A program made the position numbers and the translations under genes. This document shows positions 18,305-27,537 of a DNA stretch of 64,000 bases, in pieces. The stretch covers positions 1 to 64,000 of the forward strand of contig PLDC01000012.1 in NCBI GenBank assembly GCA_003134995.1, written 5' to 3'. A model generated the notes under the pieces. The model worked only from the letters and a program-made list of their open reading frames with translations, was not told the DNA's origin and made no database searches. The stretch is from Acidobacteriaceae bacterium. GTDB lineage: Bacteria; Acidobacteriota; Terriglobia; Terriglobales; Acidobacteriaceae. Each line of letters opens with the position of its first letter. Position 1 is the first letter of the stretch.

Positions 18305-18772
18305 CTAGCTAATGTGCGAGACGATGAGCAATCCGCCTGCGATTGCAACGGCGTCTTCGGCAATCGCCGCAACCAGGGCTGGCACATGCGCCTTCAACAC
18401 AACTGCGTGACGAATGTTATATCCGGCAAACGCCCCAACCACTGCACCGACCGAGGCGATCACCCCTGCTAAAGACACTGATATTCCAGCCCCCATTCCA
18501 AGGGCCATACCACTTGCCCCTCCGAGGACAATCCGCGCCATCAGGCCCACCGGTGCTGTACGCGCCGGAGTGTTCGGCAGCTTGTCCACGATCAACTCAA
18601 CAATCGCCAGCAATGTAAACACGATTAGCGTGGACGGATGATCAATGAAGGCAAACTTCGTTCCCGCGAAATGCAACCAGCCGAGATGCGCCGCCCAGCA
18701 CACAACCGCCGGGGCTGTCATGCAGCGTAACCCATCCACGCAACCAAGCAGAAAAGCTAGCAGGAATGCCAT
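18305..18772 (-). CDS. DUF4126 family membrane protein
   Basis: 155-aa hydrophobic protein with four or five membrane helices, Gly/Ala rich (GGASGMALGMGAGISVSLAG), opening with LLGCVDGLRCMTAPAVVCW. This pattern matches DUF4126, small inner-membrane proteins of unknown function. It ends 19 bases from the convergent DUF1990 gene and lies just downstream of thrC on the same strand, so co-transcription with thrC is possible. Confidence 0.75.
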   Translation of the reverse strand: MAFLLAFLLGCVDGLRCMTAPAVVCWAAHLGWLHFAGTKFAFIDHPSTLIVFTLLAIVELIVDKLPNTPARTAPVGLMARIVLGGASGMALGMGAGISVSLAGVIASVGAVVGAFAGYNIRHAVVLKAHVPALVAAIAEDAVAIAGGLLIVSHIS

Positions 18773-18833
18773 GATCGCCTTTCCTCCCAGTCTCTGACGT
18801 TGAATCGCCCAAAGAAAGCGCCGACGCTATCTT

Positions 18834-20048
18834 CTAATACGGCCCAATAATTCCAGCGATAGCGCGGGCCGTCGGCGCCTTAGCAATGTCCTTCGTATCG
18901 AGCACGTCCAGATATTTCAGTCCCGAGCCGGTGTTGAAAAGCACTACGTTGTCGTCGGCCGTGAAGAATCCGCTGGCCAGCAACTTCTGATAAGCGACCA
19001 GCGAAGCAGCGCCTTCGGGTGCCGCGAAGATGCCTTCCACCTTCGCCCAGTGCCGAGTGGCAGCGAGAATCTCCGCGTCTGAAACAGCGATCGCAACGCC
19101 TCCGCTTTTCTTCAGGATGTCGAGAATCAGATAATCGCCGTAAGGTTTCGGCACTCGCAGACCAGAGGCCAGAGTCGATGCGTGCGGCCACATTTCGGCA
19201 GCCTGCTTACCTTCATCCCATGCTTTAGCAATCGGCGCGCATCCCGCAGATTGCACACAAACCATATTCGGCCTCTCGGGGCCGATGAATCCCAGTTCCT
19301 CCATCTCATCGAAGGCCTTCCACATACCAAGCAGTCCGACCCCGCCGCCCGTCGGATAAATAATCCCCTGCGGAAGTTTCCATCCAAGCTGTTCGGCAAC
19401 TTCATAGCCCATGGTCTTCTTGCCCTCGACGCGGTAAGGCTCTTTGGTCGTCGAAACATCGAACCATCCATCTTCTTTCCAGGACTCCGAAGCCTTCAAC
19501 TCAGCGACTCGGCGCGCGCAATCGGAGATCAGCCCATCGACCAGAGTCACATGCGCTCCGTAATAGTCGCACTCGATGCGGTTCGCCATGGGCACATCTT
19601 TCGGCATGAAGATGTGCGCCTCGATTTTCGCGGCAGCAGCGTAGGCGGCAAGGGCGCCAGCGGCATTTCCTGCGGAAGGGATGGCAAGTTTCTTCAGTCC
19701 AAAATGCCGGGCCATCGTGACCGCAGCGGAAAGCCCGCGAGCTTTGAAAGATCCCGTTGGATTCAGCCCCTCATCTTTGATAAAGACATTGGGATACTCG
19801 CGGCTCGGCAGCATGGGAGTGAAACCCTCACCGAGCGAAACTGGCGCGGCTTCGGGCAGCACCGCGTCATAGCGCCACATGGTCGGAGCAAGCGGCAGCA
19901 GCGATGCCGGCGAAAATATTTTCTTAATGCTCGCCAGCTCGTAGCGAGCATAGAGAATGCCACCATCGTTCGGGCAAACGGTTTGAGGACGGTCGGCGGG
20001 ATAATGCTCGCCGCAGCGAGTGCATTCAAGGTGAGTGAGGCGCGGCAC
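18834..20048 (-). CDS. thrC: threonine synthase
   Basis: 404-aa PLP enzyme converting O-phospho-homoserine to threonine. An N-terminal zinc-ribbon-like segment (CTRCGEHYPADRPQTVC) precedes the fold-type II core with PLP lysine in LNPTGSFKARGL, then SAGNAAGALAAYA and YPTGGGVGLLGMWKA. This is the class I, ~400-aa form found in many bacteria and archaea. The start is GTG (20046-20048) and no in-frame ATG fits. It is probably followed by the DUF4126 gene in one transcript. Confidence 0.92.
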   Translation of the reverse strand: MPRLTHLECTRCGEHYPADRPQTVCPNDGGILYARYELASIKKIFSPASLLPLAPTMWRYDAVLPEAAPVSLGEGFTPMLPSREYPNVFIKDEGLNPTGSFKARGLSAAVTMARHFGLKKLAIPSAGNAAGALAAYAAAAKIEAHIFMPKDVPMANRIECDYYGAHVTLVDGLISDCARRVAELKASESWKEDGWFDVSTTKEPYRVEGKKTMGYEVAEQLGWKLPQGIIYPTGGGVGLLGMWKAFDEMEELGFIGPERPNMVCVQSAGCAPIAKAWDEGKQAAEMWPHASTLASGLRVPKPYGDYLILDILKKSGGVAIAVSDAEILAATRHWAKVEGIFAAPEGAASLVAYQKLLASGFFTADDNVVLFNTGSGLKYLDVLDTKDIAKAPTARAIAGIIGPY

Positions 20049-20110
20049 GGAGAAAGTTTAGCAGGAGTTACAAATTCGATGGCATAGATGACACCCGGAC
20101 TGAAACGGAT

Positions 20111-20144
20111 AAAACAAAAAAGCCGCCGATTCAGCATCGGCGGC
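20111..20144 (-). terminator. terminator of the BNR/sialidase-like gene
   Basis: Stem GCCGCCGAT / ATCGGCGGC with a 5-base loop; on the minus strand it is followed by TTTTTTGTTTT. It lies ~30 bases after the stop of the minus-strand gene ending at 20172. Confidence 0.9.
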
Positions 20145-20171
20145 TAAATAGTTCAGAAGAACTCAGACGAT

Positions 20172-21728
20172 CTATTTCGCGCTCTTTTTAGCAGCGCGCT
20201 TCGAAGGCGGCACTATGCCCTTCTCAGGACGCTCCTTCTCAATTGGATCGGAGAGGTTATGCAGCGGCTTGTCTTTCGCCGAAGAAAACTGCGGCCCCGT
20301 CTCAGGCACGGTCAGTCCCTGCGCCGTGTACATCGCCTCGTTGAACTTTGTCCCCGACTTCGTTCCGGCTATCGCGAATACTCCATGCGGCACGCCGCTG
20401 CTGAACACCGTGGCAATGTAATCGCCCACCATCAGGCCGTTCTGCGAGTTGGGCAACCATCCCAGCTGCATCGGTCCGGCTAGCTTGGTAGGAGCGTTCC
20501 AGGTCGAGCCGCCATTGTGGGACGAAACGTATCCCACATAAAGCTGGCAAGTCGACTTGGTGCATGAGCTCTTCGAGTAATAGTAGTAATGAATCGCAAC
20601 GTGCGCGGTTGCGCCGGAGGTCGTGGGATCAATACCGATCCCCGGAATGAAATGATCGACCGTGCTGGTTGTCGGGTCAATTGGAACGCGCGCTACCGCC
20701 GACCACGTGCTGCCGTCGCTCGATGTGCTGTAAACCAGGTCGTTAGTCGAGCAACTCGTGCGGAAGCGGCAATCCTCCCACACCACGTAGACCGTGCCTG
20801 CACCGTCGATCGCCGCCGAAGGCAGCGGTCCGCTGCGAATTCCGCCCTCATCGGTGTGGTATTGAATGTTGGCGACGCTCACTGGAGCGTTCCAGCTTGT
20901 GCCTCCGTTCGTCGAGGTGTAGGAGGAAATCCCACTGGTTTCGATCGGCACGATCACGGTGCCGTTCGGCTGCACCAGAGGCTGCCCGCCAATGCCGAAG
21001 AAGCCGCCCCCAGCCTTGATGCCCGTCGACCAGGTCAAGCCCCCGTCAGTCGAGGTGCTCATCATGACCTGATCCCCAAGATCGGGATTGTCCCATTCCA
21101 CATAACAATTGCCGTAATACGGACTGGTCGATGTGCTATCGCAAACGATCCAATTCTTGTCGGAACTCACCACGTTAGGGCCAACGCTTACTGGATCGTT
21201 CCACGTAAAGCCGCCGTCCGTCGACCGGTTCACCACCACAGCCGGAGTCTCGGCGGTGTCTGAGATGGGCAAGGTCGCGATCATCCACACGGCGTGCTTG
21301 GCGTCGTAAGCCACCGCGGGATCGCTGGCTGCGCTGTAAGGCCCGTTGCCGTTTCCAACCGTAAGGCCGGGAAGAAATCCGTGGGTCCAACTCGTGCCGC
21401 CGTTCGAAGAAGTTGCCCAGCCAATCGCGGTCGCGCCGCCCGGGTCAATGCGTCCCGTCTGGAAGGCAGCCACCTGGGTCAAACCGTTAGCCAGCACGTG
21501 CGGCTCAACTTCCGTGGCGTGCTGTCCGGGAGCAACCGTGAAAGGGTCGGCACTGATCTTTGTTAACGTGACCGTTGGAGCATCCTGGGCGTGGACGGCA
21601 ACCGCCGTCATGCAGAAGCCCAGGACTACAAGGCAGGCAAACCAAGACCGCAGACTGCGAGAATCGAGATTGCGAAAATCGAGACTTCGAGAATCGAGAT
21701 TGCGAGAAACAGGGAGAATGCAATTCAT
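20172..21728 (-). CDS. secreted BNR/sialidase-like repeat protein
   Basis: 518-aa exported protein. A signal segment (LRSWFACLVVLGFCMTAVAVHAQ) follows an unusual ~25-residue N-terminal stretch of RNLDSRSLDF repeats. The body has repeated Asp-box-like motifs of the BNR type (SSNGGTSWTHG, STDGGFTWNDP, STDGGLTWSTG, STNGGTSWNAP, SHNGGSTWNAP), which build a six-bladed sialidase-like propeller. No sialidase catalytic Arg triad could be assigned, so this may be a binding rather than catalytic propeller. The lysine-rich C-terminus is disordered. Confidence 0.8.
   Translation of the reverse strand: MNCILPVSRNLDSRSLDFRNLDSRSLRSWFACLVVLGFCMTAVAVHAQDAPTVTLTKISADPFTVAPGQHATEVEPHVLANGLTQVAAFQTGRIDPGGATAIGWATSSNGGTSWTHGFLPGLTVGNGNGPYSAASDPAVAYDAKHAVWMIATLPISDTAETPAVVVNRSTDGGFTWNDPVSVGPNVVSSDKNWIVCDSTSTSPYYGNCYVEWDNPDLGDQVMMSTSTDGGLTWSTGIKAGGGFFGIGGQPLVQPNGTVIVPIETSGISSYTSTNGGTSWNAPVSVANIQYHTDEGGIRSGPLPSAAIDGAGTVYVVWEDCRFRTSCSTNDLVYSTSSDGSTWSAVARVPIDPTTSTVDHFIPGIGIDPTTSGATAHVAIHYYYYSKSSCTKSTCQLYVGYVSSHNGGSTWNAPTKLAGPMQLGWLPNSQNGLMVGDYIATVFSSGVPHGVFAIAGTKSGTKFNEAMYTAQGLTVPETGPQFSSAKDKPLHNLSDPIEKERPEKGIVPPSKRAAKKSAK
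21655..21714 (-). repeat. four 15-bp tandem repeats in the 5' coding end
   Basis: Four imperfect copies of 15 bases (for example CTGCGAGAATCGAGA, TTGCGAAAATCGAGA) lie inside the start of the BNR gene and encode an (R-x-L-D-S) type repeat ahead of the signal peptide. Fifteen bases keep the frame. Confidence 0.85.
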
Positions 21729-21921
21729 CAGGATTGTCCTTTAGTGAAGAATTACTGCAAGATTTGCTACCCCGAATGGCAGGACATTCTGGGGTGCCAA
21801 CGATGCACGGTAGTAGGCCCCGCGCCGCTGAACATATCGTGGAATTACCGCCCTGTCAATGTGAACAGTTTTGCAACTTCAGCCGCATGACAGGGGCGCT
21901 TCGGGGATGCTTCTTTTTTCC

Positions 21922-23550
21922 TCAGCGCGAGACAGGTACAAACACGACCGCCGCTTCATCCGCGTAGGTTCGCCGCCAGTCGGCGGTTTCGGCAAGAATG
22001 TTCGCCAAAGCGGATTCCTTGGGAACGACGACGCAGCCTGCTGGGTGCTGCCGAAGGAAATCCTCCCATCCCGGCTCGACATGAACCATCTTCAAGTAAG
22101 ACTTTAAGAATTCTCCGCCATAAAAATCGTGCCGATCATCAACTACCACTCGCGCCCGCGGATAAAGCCGGTAAATCAAATACCCGCCCCAATAGTCAGG
22201 ACTAAGCGTTGGCCCGGCGATGCCGTTCTTCTCGAGATAATCCACCGCGCGTGCCGGAAATCGCTTCGCGTCAAAGTGAGCGTCCATCAACTGTTCAATG
22301 CCCATCTTGCCGCCATGCGCTGCGATCCAGCAGGTCATCACGATCACCGCTGCCGGCCAAAGATGCCCCCGCAGTCCTATCTCAACCGCCTTCATTCGCT
22401 GAAGGAACGGAGTAAAGGCTAATCCGCGCCGGAACGCGACCCTTTCAGCAAGCCTCTCCATCCCATCCGACAACCAAGGCCCAATCACCAGAATCAACAG
22501 CAGCGACGAGACAGGAATGTTTCGTGATGCGTAAAGCCCCGCGTACACCGCGAACAACACCAGCAGGCCATCGCTAGCCGAGACCTTGCGTCTCTTCGCC
22601 GCGAACGCCACCATCGTCAGCAGCAACAATCCCGCAAAACACTTCTGCGCCACATAATGAAAATTCGGAGACTGAAACTCGTCAATGTGGTCCATCAGAA
22701 AACTATTCGTAAGATATTGATAAATGTGAATGTGCAACTTAAAACCATAAGGATTCACCAACGTTGCCACCGCGCTCAAAATGCCGGCGATAGTCAGATT
22801 GCGAACGCGCCGCCCCATCCGGATTTTCTGGAGAGCACTCTCGAACCGATCCTCCTTCTGACTGAACCACTGCCATACGGCATCGACCCAGTAAATCCCG
22901 AGTAGGACAAATCCAATCAGAAATCCGCCATGCACATTCACCCAAACCACCATCAGCAGCGGCAAAGCCCAGAGCGGCCACGATCGCGAAGAAGCAGAAG
23001 CAGAAGACAAAGAATCGGAATGAGCGCCCGCACGGTTTTTCTCGCCGGACTCCAGAACCCAGAACCAAGCCACTGTGAACAACCAGCTCACCACATGCGG
23101 ACGCGCCTGAAAATGAATCATCGCCGCCGAAACCGCTAGCAGCACCAGCACTAGCGCAACCAAAACATTAGTGCCCCGTCGCAGCATCAGCCGAAAAGTC
23201 CAGGCGAACAACCCCGCAATAATCAAAGCCGTGAGCAGCACCACTCCGTTCAACCCGGCCGCGCGATCCAGCCAACCGACGACCACGTCATAAAGCCACT
23301 CCCAGGCAAACCAGGGCTGCCCGGCCATCGATGAAAACGGATCAACCCGCGGAATCTCATGCGACGCCAAAATCAATTGCCCGGTGCGAATGTGCCAGCC
23401 GATTCCGGCATCGCCCAGCAACCGAACGGACAAGCCGGTGAAAGCCAGCAGCGCCAGCAACGCCACAAACAACAAATCGGCGATCGACGGCAACAGCCCC
23501 CGCACGGCAGCCGGATTCGATTCCGCCGATCTTATGGACCCAATTGCCAT
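21922..23550 (-). CDS. multi-pass membrane protein, unknown function
   Basis: 542-aa integral membrane protein with about ten hydrophobic helices, an early loop GDAGIGWHIRTGQLILASHE...DPFSS and a soluble C-terminal domain of ~110 residues (YWGGYLIYRLYPRARVVVDDRHDFYGGEFLKSYLKM). The layout recalls GT-C type glycosyltransferase-like proteins annotated as hypothetical in Acidobacteriota, but no catalytic motif was recognised. ATG 23550 is chosen because the upstream 39 in-frame residues (Phe/Ser/Cys rich) look non-coding. Divergent from the NDH-2 gene. Confidence 0.75.
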   Translation of the reverse strand: MAIGSIRSAESNPAAVRGLLPSIADLLFVALLALLAFTGLSVRLLGDAGIGWHIRTGQLILASHEIPRVDPFSSMAGQPWFAWEWLYDVVVGWLDRAAGLNGVVLLTALIIAGLFAWTFRLMLRRGTNVLVALVLVLLAVSAAMIHFQARPHVVSWLFTVAWFWVLESGEKNRAGAHSDSLSSASASSRSWPLWALPLLMVVWVNVHGGFLIGFVLLGIYWVDAVWQWFSQKEDRFESALQKIRMGRRVRNLTIAGILSAVATLVNPYGFKLHIHIYQYLTNSFLMDHIDEFQSPNFHYVAQKCFAGLLLLTMVAFAAKRRKVSASDGLLVLFAVYAGLYASRNIPVSSLLLILVIGPWLSDGMERLAERVAFRRGLAFTPFLQRMKAVEIGLRGHLWPAAVIVMTCWIAAHGGKMGIEQLMDAHFDAKRFPARAVDYLEKNGIAGPTLSPDYWGGYLIYRLYPRARVVVDDRHDFYGGEFLKSYLKMVHVEPGWEDFLRQHPAGCVVVPKESALANILAETADWRRTYADEAAVVFVPVSR

Positions 23551-23636
23551 CGCGCTGAATCTTATAGAGGAGAAGCCTGATCGGCAAGAAAACGACAGGC
23601 AAGAAAACGGTTCGTCAAGAAAAAGATCGTTAAAAA

Positions 23637-25130
23637 ATGAACGCCAACATCTCAGATCAAACCGCACATCGCGTCGTAATCGTGGGATCGGGGTTCGGTG
23701 GCCTGACCGCGGCCCAGGCGCTGGCCAGCGCGCCCGTAAGTATCACCGTCATCGATCGAAAAAATCATCACACCTTTCAGCCATTGCTCTACCAGGTGGC
23801 AACTGCCGGTCTTTCACCCGGAGAAATCGCCGCCCCAATTCGTTCGATCCTGCACCGTCACAAAAATATCGAAGTGCTGCTGGCTGAAGTCACCGGCTTC
23901 GACCTCGAACGCCGCGTAGTGCAAACCGCTGTCCAAAATGATTCGCAGAGCGATGCACCAAGCCATGCGCAGCAAGCAGTTCAGGAGATTCCCTACGACT
24001 CTCTCATCGTCGCCGCCGGCGCCAGCCACGCCTACTTCGGCCACGACGAATGGCAAGCTCTCGCCCCCGGCCTCAAGACCATCGAGGACGCGCTCGAAAT
24101 CCGCCGCCGCGTTCTTCTCGCCTTCGAACTCGCCGAACGCCGGGCCGCCGCGGAAGGCAATGGCAGTAACAGCGAAAACGACCCGTTGAACTTCGCGGTA
24201 GTCGGCGCCGGCCCTACCGGGGTCGAACTCGCCGGAACCCTAGCAGAAATCTGCCGCCACGCCCTCGCCCACGATTTCCGCACCATCGATCCCAGCCGCA
24301 GCCGCATTCACCTTATCGAAGGCGGCCCGCATGTGCTCCCCGCATATCCCGAGGACCTTTCGCGCAGCGCGCTGCACCAACTAAATCGCCTCGGAGTCGA
24401 AGTGCTCACTTCAACCACGGTCACAGGGATCGAGCCCGGCGTAATTTCCATGCGCAGCACCGTAGGTGGAACAAGCCCCGGCGAAACAAAACAAATACAA
24501 ATGAAGATGAACGCGGCCGTGATCCTCTGGGCCGCAGGCGTAGCCGCGTCACCGCTGGGAAAAAAGCTAGGCGTCCCAGTCGACCGCGCAGGACGCGTGC
24601 TCGTCAATCCAGATCTCAGCCTGCCGAACCACCCCGAAGTTTTCGTCATCGGAGATCTGGCTGCACTAAACGACGCATCCGGCAAACTGTTACCGGGCGT
24701 AGCGCCGGTAGCAATGCAAGAGGGCACCTTCGTAGCTAAACTGGTTAAAAGAGAAATCGAATCGGGTGCCCCGTCCTTCTCGCGTTCTGTGCGAGGGGGC
24801 GGGGGTTTTGACCTCAACTCTCGATTCCACTACCACGACAAAGGCAGCCTAGCCACGATAGGCCGCTCCGCCGCAATCGCACAATTCGGCAAGATTCACA
24901 TCTCCGGATTCCTCGCATGGCTAGCCTGGCTCTTCATCCACATTCTTTTTCTGATCGGATTCCAAAACCGCGTGCTCGTTTTCATCCAATGGGCATGGTC
25001 GTATTTCACCTACGAGCGCGGCGCGCGCCTCATCACCGGCAGCACCAGTCTTCCCGGCTGGAATGCCGCACCCCGCGGAAATCCCGGCGTTGGCGAGACA
25101 GAAGAAATGTCCGCCGTCAGTCACAAATAA
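23637..25130 (+). CDS. ndh: type II NADH dehydrogenase (NDH-2)
   Basis: 497-aa FAD-dependent NADH:quinone oxidoreductase, a non-proton-pumping entry to the respiratory chain on the inner membrane. FAD-binding VVIVGSGFGGLTAA at the N-terminus, NAD-binding VVGAGPTGVELAGTLAEI near residue 190, and VNPDLSLPNHPEVFVIGDLA near residue 330. The C-terminal region (LAWLAWLFIHILFLIGFQNR) is a membrane-anchoring amphipathic/hydrophobic helix typical of NDH-2. An insertion rich in Gln/Ser (~residue 100) is not conserved in the family. The ribosome site is weak. Confidence 0.9.
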   Translation: MNANISDQTAHRVVIVGSGFGGLTAAQALASAPVSITVIDRKNHHTFQPLLYQVATAGLSPGEIAAPIRSILHRHKNIEVLLAEVTGFDLERRVVQTAVQNDSQSDAPSHAQQAVQEIPYDSLIVAAGASHAYFGHDEWQALAPGLKTIEDALEIRRRVLLAFELAERRAAAEGNGSNSENDPLNFAVVGAGPTGVELAGTLAEICRHALAHDFRTIDPSRSRIHLIEGGPHVLPAYPEDLSRSALHQLNRLGVEVLTSTTVTGIEPGVISMRSTVGGTSPGETKQIQMKMNAAVILWAAGVAASPLGKKLGVPVDRAGRVLVNPDLSLPNHPEVFVIGDLAALNDASGKLLPGVAPVAMQEGTFVAKLVKREIESGAPSFSRSVRGGGGFDLNSRFHYHDKGSLATIGRSAAIAQFGKIHISGFLAWLAWLFIHILFLIGFQNRVLVFIQWAWSYFTYERGARLITGSTSLPGWNAAPRGNPGVGETEEMSAVSHK

Positions 25131-25164
25131 GAGTAAAAATATTGTTGCAAGCGGTAGGCGACCA

Positions 25165-26496
25165 ATGAAAAGCGTTTCACTCTCGCGAATTCTTCTCAGC
25201 CTGGTTGCAACTCTCGTTCTCAGCTCGATCTCCTGCGCCGAAGTTCTCAAGATCGTCGTCAACGACACCATTCAGCCCATAACCGAGGAATACATCGCCC
25301 GCGCCATCGACGAAGCTCAGCGCCGCAACGATCAAGCTGTATTGATCGAGATCAATACTCCCGGCGGCTTGGTTGAATCAACGCGCCACATAATCGAGAA
25401 GATTACAGGTTCGCAAGTTCCCGTCATTCTCTATGTCGCGCCCAGCGGCAGCCGCGCCGGCTCGGCCGGAATCTTTATTCTGGAAGCAGCCGATGTTGCG
25501 GCCATGGCTCCGGGAACCAATGCCGGAGCGGCGCATCCCGTGCTGCTCTTCGGCCCAAATCAAGTCAAGACCGACGATGAGATGAAGCAGAAAATCGAAA
25601 ATGATGCCGCGGCCCTCATGCGTTCCGTCGTTTCTCGCCGCGGCCGCAATGTTGAACTCGCCGAGAGCGCCGTCCGCGAATCCAAGTCGTTCACCGACCA
25701 GGAAGCCCTCGCGCAGCATTTGATCGACTACATCGCTTCCAGCGAAGAAGATCTCTTCCGCCAGATGGATGGCAAAAGTTTCAAGCGCTTCAACGGCCAG
25801 GAAGTTACCCTCAAACTTTCAGGCCAGCCGATCGCACCCTTCGGCATGACCATCAAAGAACAAATTCTCAACTACCTGATGGATCCGAACCTCGCTTTCA
25901 TCCTGCTCGCCATCGGCGCGCTCGCACTTTATGCGGAGTTCAATCATCCCGGCGCAGTCGTTCCCGGAACCGTCGGCGTAGTATTCATCCTGATCGCGGC
26001 CTTCGCCCTGAATCTTTTGCCCACGCGCTTTGCCGCGCTGGGCCTGATTCTCGCCGCATTCGCACTCTTCGGCGCCGAAGCCAAGTTTGCCAGCCACGGC
26101 GTCCTCACGGTCGGCGGCATCGCGCTGCTCACTCTTGGAGGATTGCTTCTCGTCGATTCGCCCATCCCGGAAATGCGCGTACACCTGCTGACTGCGCTCG
26201 CCGTCAGCATTCCACTCGGATTGATCACCGCATTCCTCATGACTCTGGCTATCAAAGCTAGGCGAAACAAGGTTGTAACCGGTAGAGAAGGACTGGTGGG
26301 CGAAACCGGCATCGCCCAAACCGCGCTTTCCCCGCGCGGAAAGATATTCGTTCACGGCGAGCTCTGGGACGCCGTTTCATCCTCGGACTTATCCGCCGGT
26401 CAGTCCGTAATCGTTCGCAGGGTCGACGGGCTCCTGCTTCAGGTCGAGCCGCTCGCATCGTCCCAACCCGCGCCCATTCTAGCCGCCCCTAGATGA
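25165..26496 (+). CDS. NfeD-type membrane serine protease (ClpP class)
   Basis: 443-aa long-form NfeD. Signal peptide (LLSLVATLVLSSISCA), then a ClpP/SppA-like protease domain (~residues 25-230) with INTPGGLVESTRHI and the nucleophile region APSGSRAGSAGIFILEAADV. Four or five membrane helices follow (~245-375), and a C-terminal OB-fold NfeD domain (GREGLVGETGIAQTALSPRGKIFVHGELWDA). Members cleave stomatin C-termini. The start overlaps no real gene; 25063 would run back into the ndh frame. It forms an operon with the slipin gene 111 bases downstream. Confidence 0.9.
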   Translation: MKSVSLSRILLSLVATLVLSSISCAEVLKIVVNDTIQPITEEYIARAIDEAQRRNDQAVLIEINTPGGLVESTRHIIEKITGSQVPVILYVAPSGSRAGSAGIFILEAADVAAMAPGTNAGAAHPVLLFGPNQVKTDDEMKQKIENDAAALMRSVVSRRGRNVELAESAVRESKSFTDQEALAQHLIDYIASSEEDLFRQMDGKSFKRFNGQEVTLKLSGQPIAPFGMTIKEQILNYLMDPNLAFILLAIGALALYAEFNHPGAVVPGTVGVVFILIAAFALNLLPTRFAALGLILAAFALFGAEAKFASHGVLTVGGIALLTLGGLLLVDSPIPEMRVHLLTALAVSIPLGLITAFLMTLAIKARRNKVVTGREGLVGETGIAQTALSPRGKIFVHGELWDAVSSSDLSAGQSVIVRRVDGLLLQVEPLASSQPAPILAAPR

Positions 26497-26607
26497 ACCC
26501 ACGCACCAGCACAAGCAACCAGCTGCAGCCGAATTCCCTGCCCTTGGTTGTTCTCTGGGCTACAATCCGCAGTAGGAGTGTTGTTCACTCCAGGCGCGGA
26601 GGTAAGA

Positions 26608-27393
26608 ATGGAAGTCTTTGGGCTCGGATTCTTCGGCATTGCCGCTATCATCGTCGCTCTGTATTTCTTAAGCTCCATCAAGATCTTGGCCGAGTACGAG
26701 CGTGGCGTGATTTTTCGGTTCGGCCACTTGTACCCGAGAGCGAAGGGACCTGGAGTTATCTTGGTTCTTGCTCCAATGGACCGTCTGGTGCGAGTCTCGC
26801 TGCGCCAGGAAGCGCTCGAAGTTCCTCCGCAAGACATCATCACCCGCGACAACGTCACGCTCAAAGTGAATGCCGTCATCTTTCTGCGCGTGATCGATCC
26901 GAATAAGGCAGTGGTTGAAGTTTCCAACTACGTCTATCAGACATCGCAGTTTGCTCAGACCACGCTGCGCTCCGTGCTCGGCGAACAGGAACTCGACGAA
27001 CTGCTCGCGCACCGCGAAAAAATTAACCTGCGCCTGCAAAGCATTCTCGACCAGCACACTTCACCCTGGGGCGTGAAGGTGACGAACGTCGAAGTGAAGC
27101 AAGTCGATATGCCGGAATCGATGCTGCGCGCCATGGCCAAGCAGGCCGAAGCTGAGCGCGAAAAGCGCTCGAAGATTATTCATGCGGAAGGCGAGTTCTC
27201 GGCCGCGCAACGCCTAGTAGACGCGGCCCATCTCCTGGCCACCGAACCGGTCAGCGTACAGCTTCGCTATCTGCAAACCTTGACCGAAATCGGCGTCGAG
27301 AAAAATACCACGGTGATCTTTCCCGTCCCCGTCGACTTTTTCTCAGGCCTGCAGAAACTGCTGAGCAAAGGCGACGACAAAGCCGCGGCATGA
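26608..27393 (+). CDS. slipin (stomatin-like SPFH protein)
   Basis: 261-aa membrane protein: one N-terminal hydrophobic hairpin (FGLGFFGIAAIIVALYFL), then the SPFH domain beginning IKILAEYERGVIFRFGHL, with DIITRDNVTLKVNAVIFLRV and the C-terminal helix KQAEAEREKRSKIIHAEGE. GGAGGT just upstream fixes the ATG at 26608. Stomatin and NfeD partners are a well-known operon pair, the protease acting on the slipin C-terminus. Distinct from the flotillin-like SPFH protein at 5488-6867. Confidence 0.92.
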   Translation: MEVFGLGFFGIAAIIVALYFLSSIKILAEYERGVIFRFGHLYPRAKGPGVILVLAPMDRLVRVSLRQEALEVPPQDIITRDNVTLKVNAVIFLRVIDPNKAVVEVSNYVYQTSQFAQTTLRSVLGEQELDELLAHREKINLRLQSILDQHTSPWGVKVTNVEVKQVDMPESMLRAMAKQAEAEREKRSKIIHAEGEFSAAQRLVDAAHLLATEPVSVQLRYLQTLTEIGVEKNTTVIFPVPVDFFSGLQKLLSKGDDKAAA

Positions 27394-27434
27394 AAATTCT
27401 GAGTGGAGCAGGACGAGTCGGCGCTGAGTCACGC

Positions 27435-27492
27435 GGAAGAGCGGCGCTTTAGCGCGGTTCGACATGTGGAAGAGCGGCGCTTTAGCGCCGCG
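27435..27492 (+). repeat. two copies of a GGAAGAGCGGCGCTTTAGCGC palindromic repeat
   Basis: A direct repeat of GGAAGAGCGGCGCTTTAGCGC occurs twice 33 bases apart; the second copy completes the palindrome GCGGCGC-TTTA-GCGCCGC. Further downstream GGGCTTTAGCCCCC is similar. These REP-like palindromes lie between the slipin and SPOR genes. Confidence 0.75.
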
Positions 27493-27537
27493 TAAATCGT
27501 CACGATCGATGTGGGCTTTAGCCCCCGAGGTACACCG

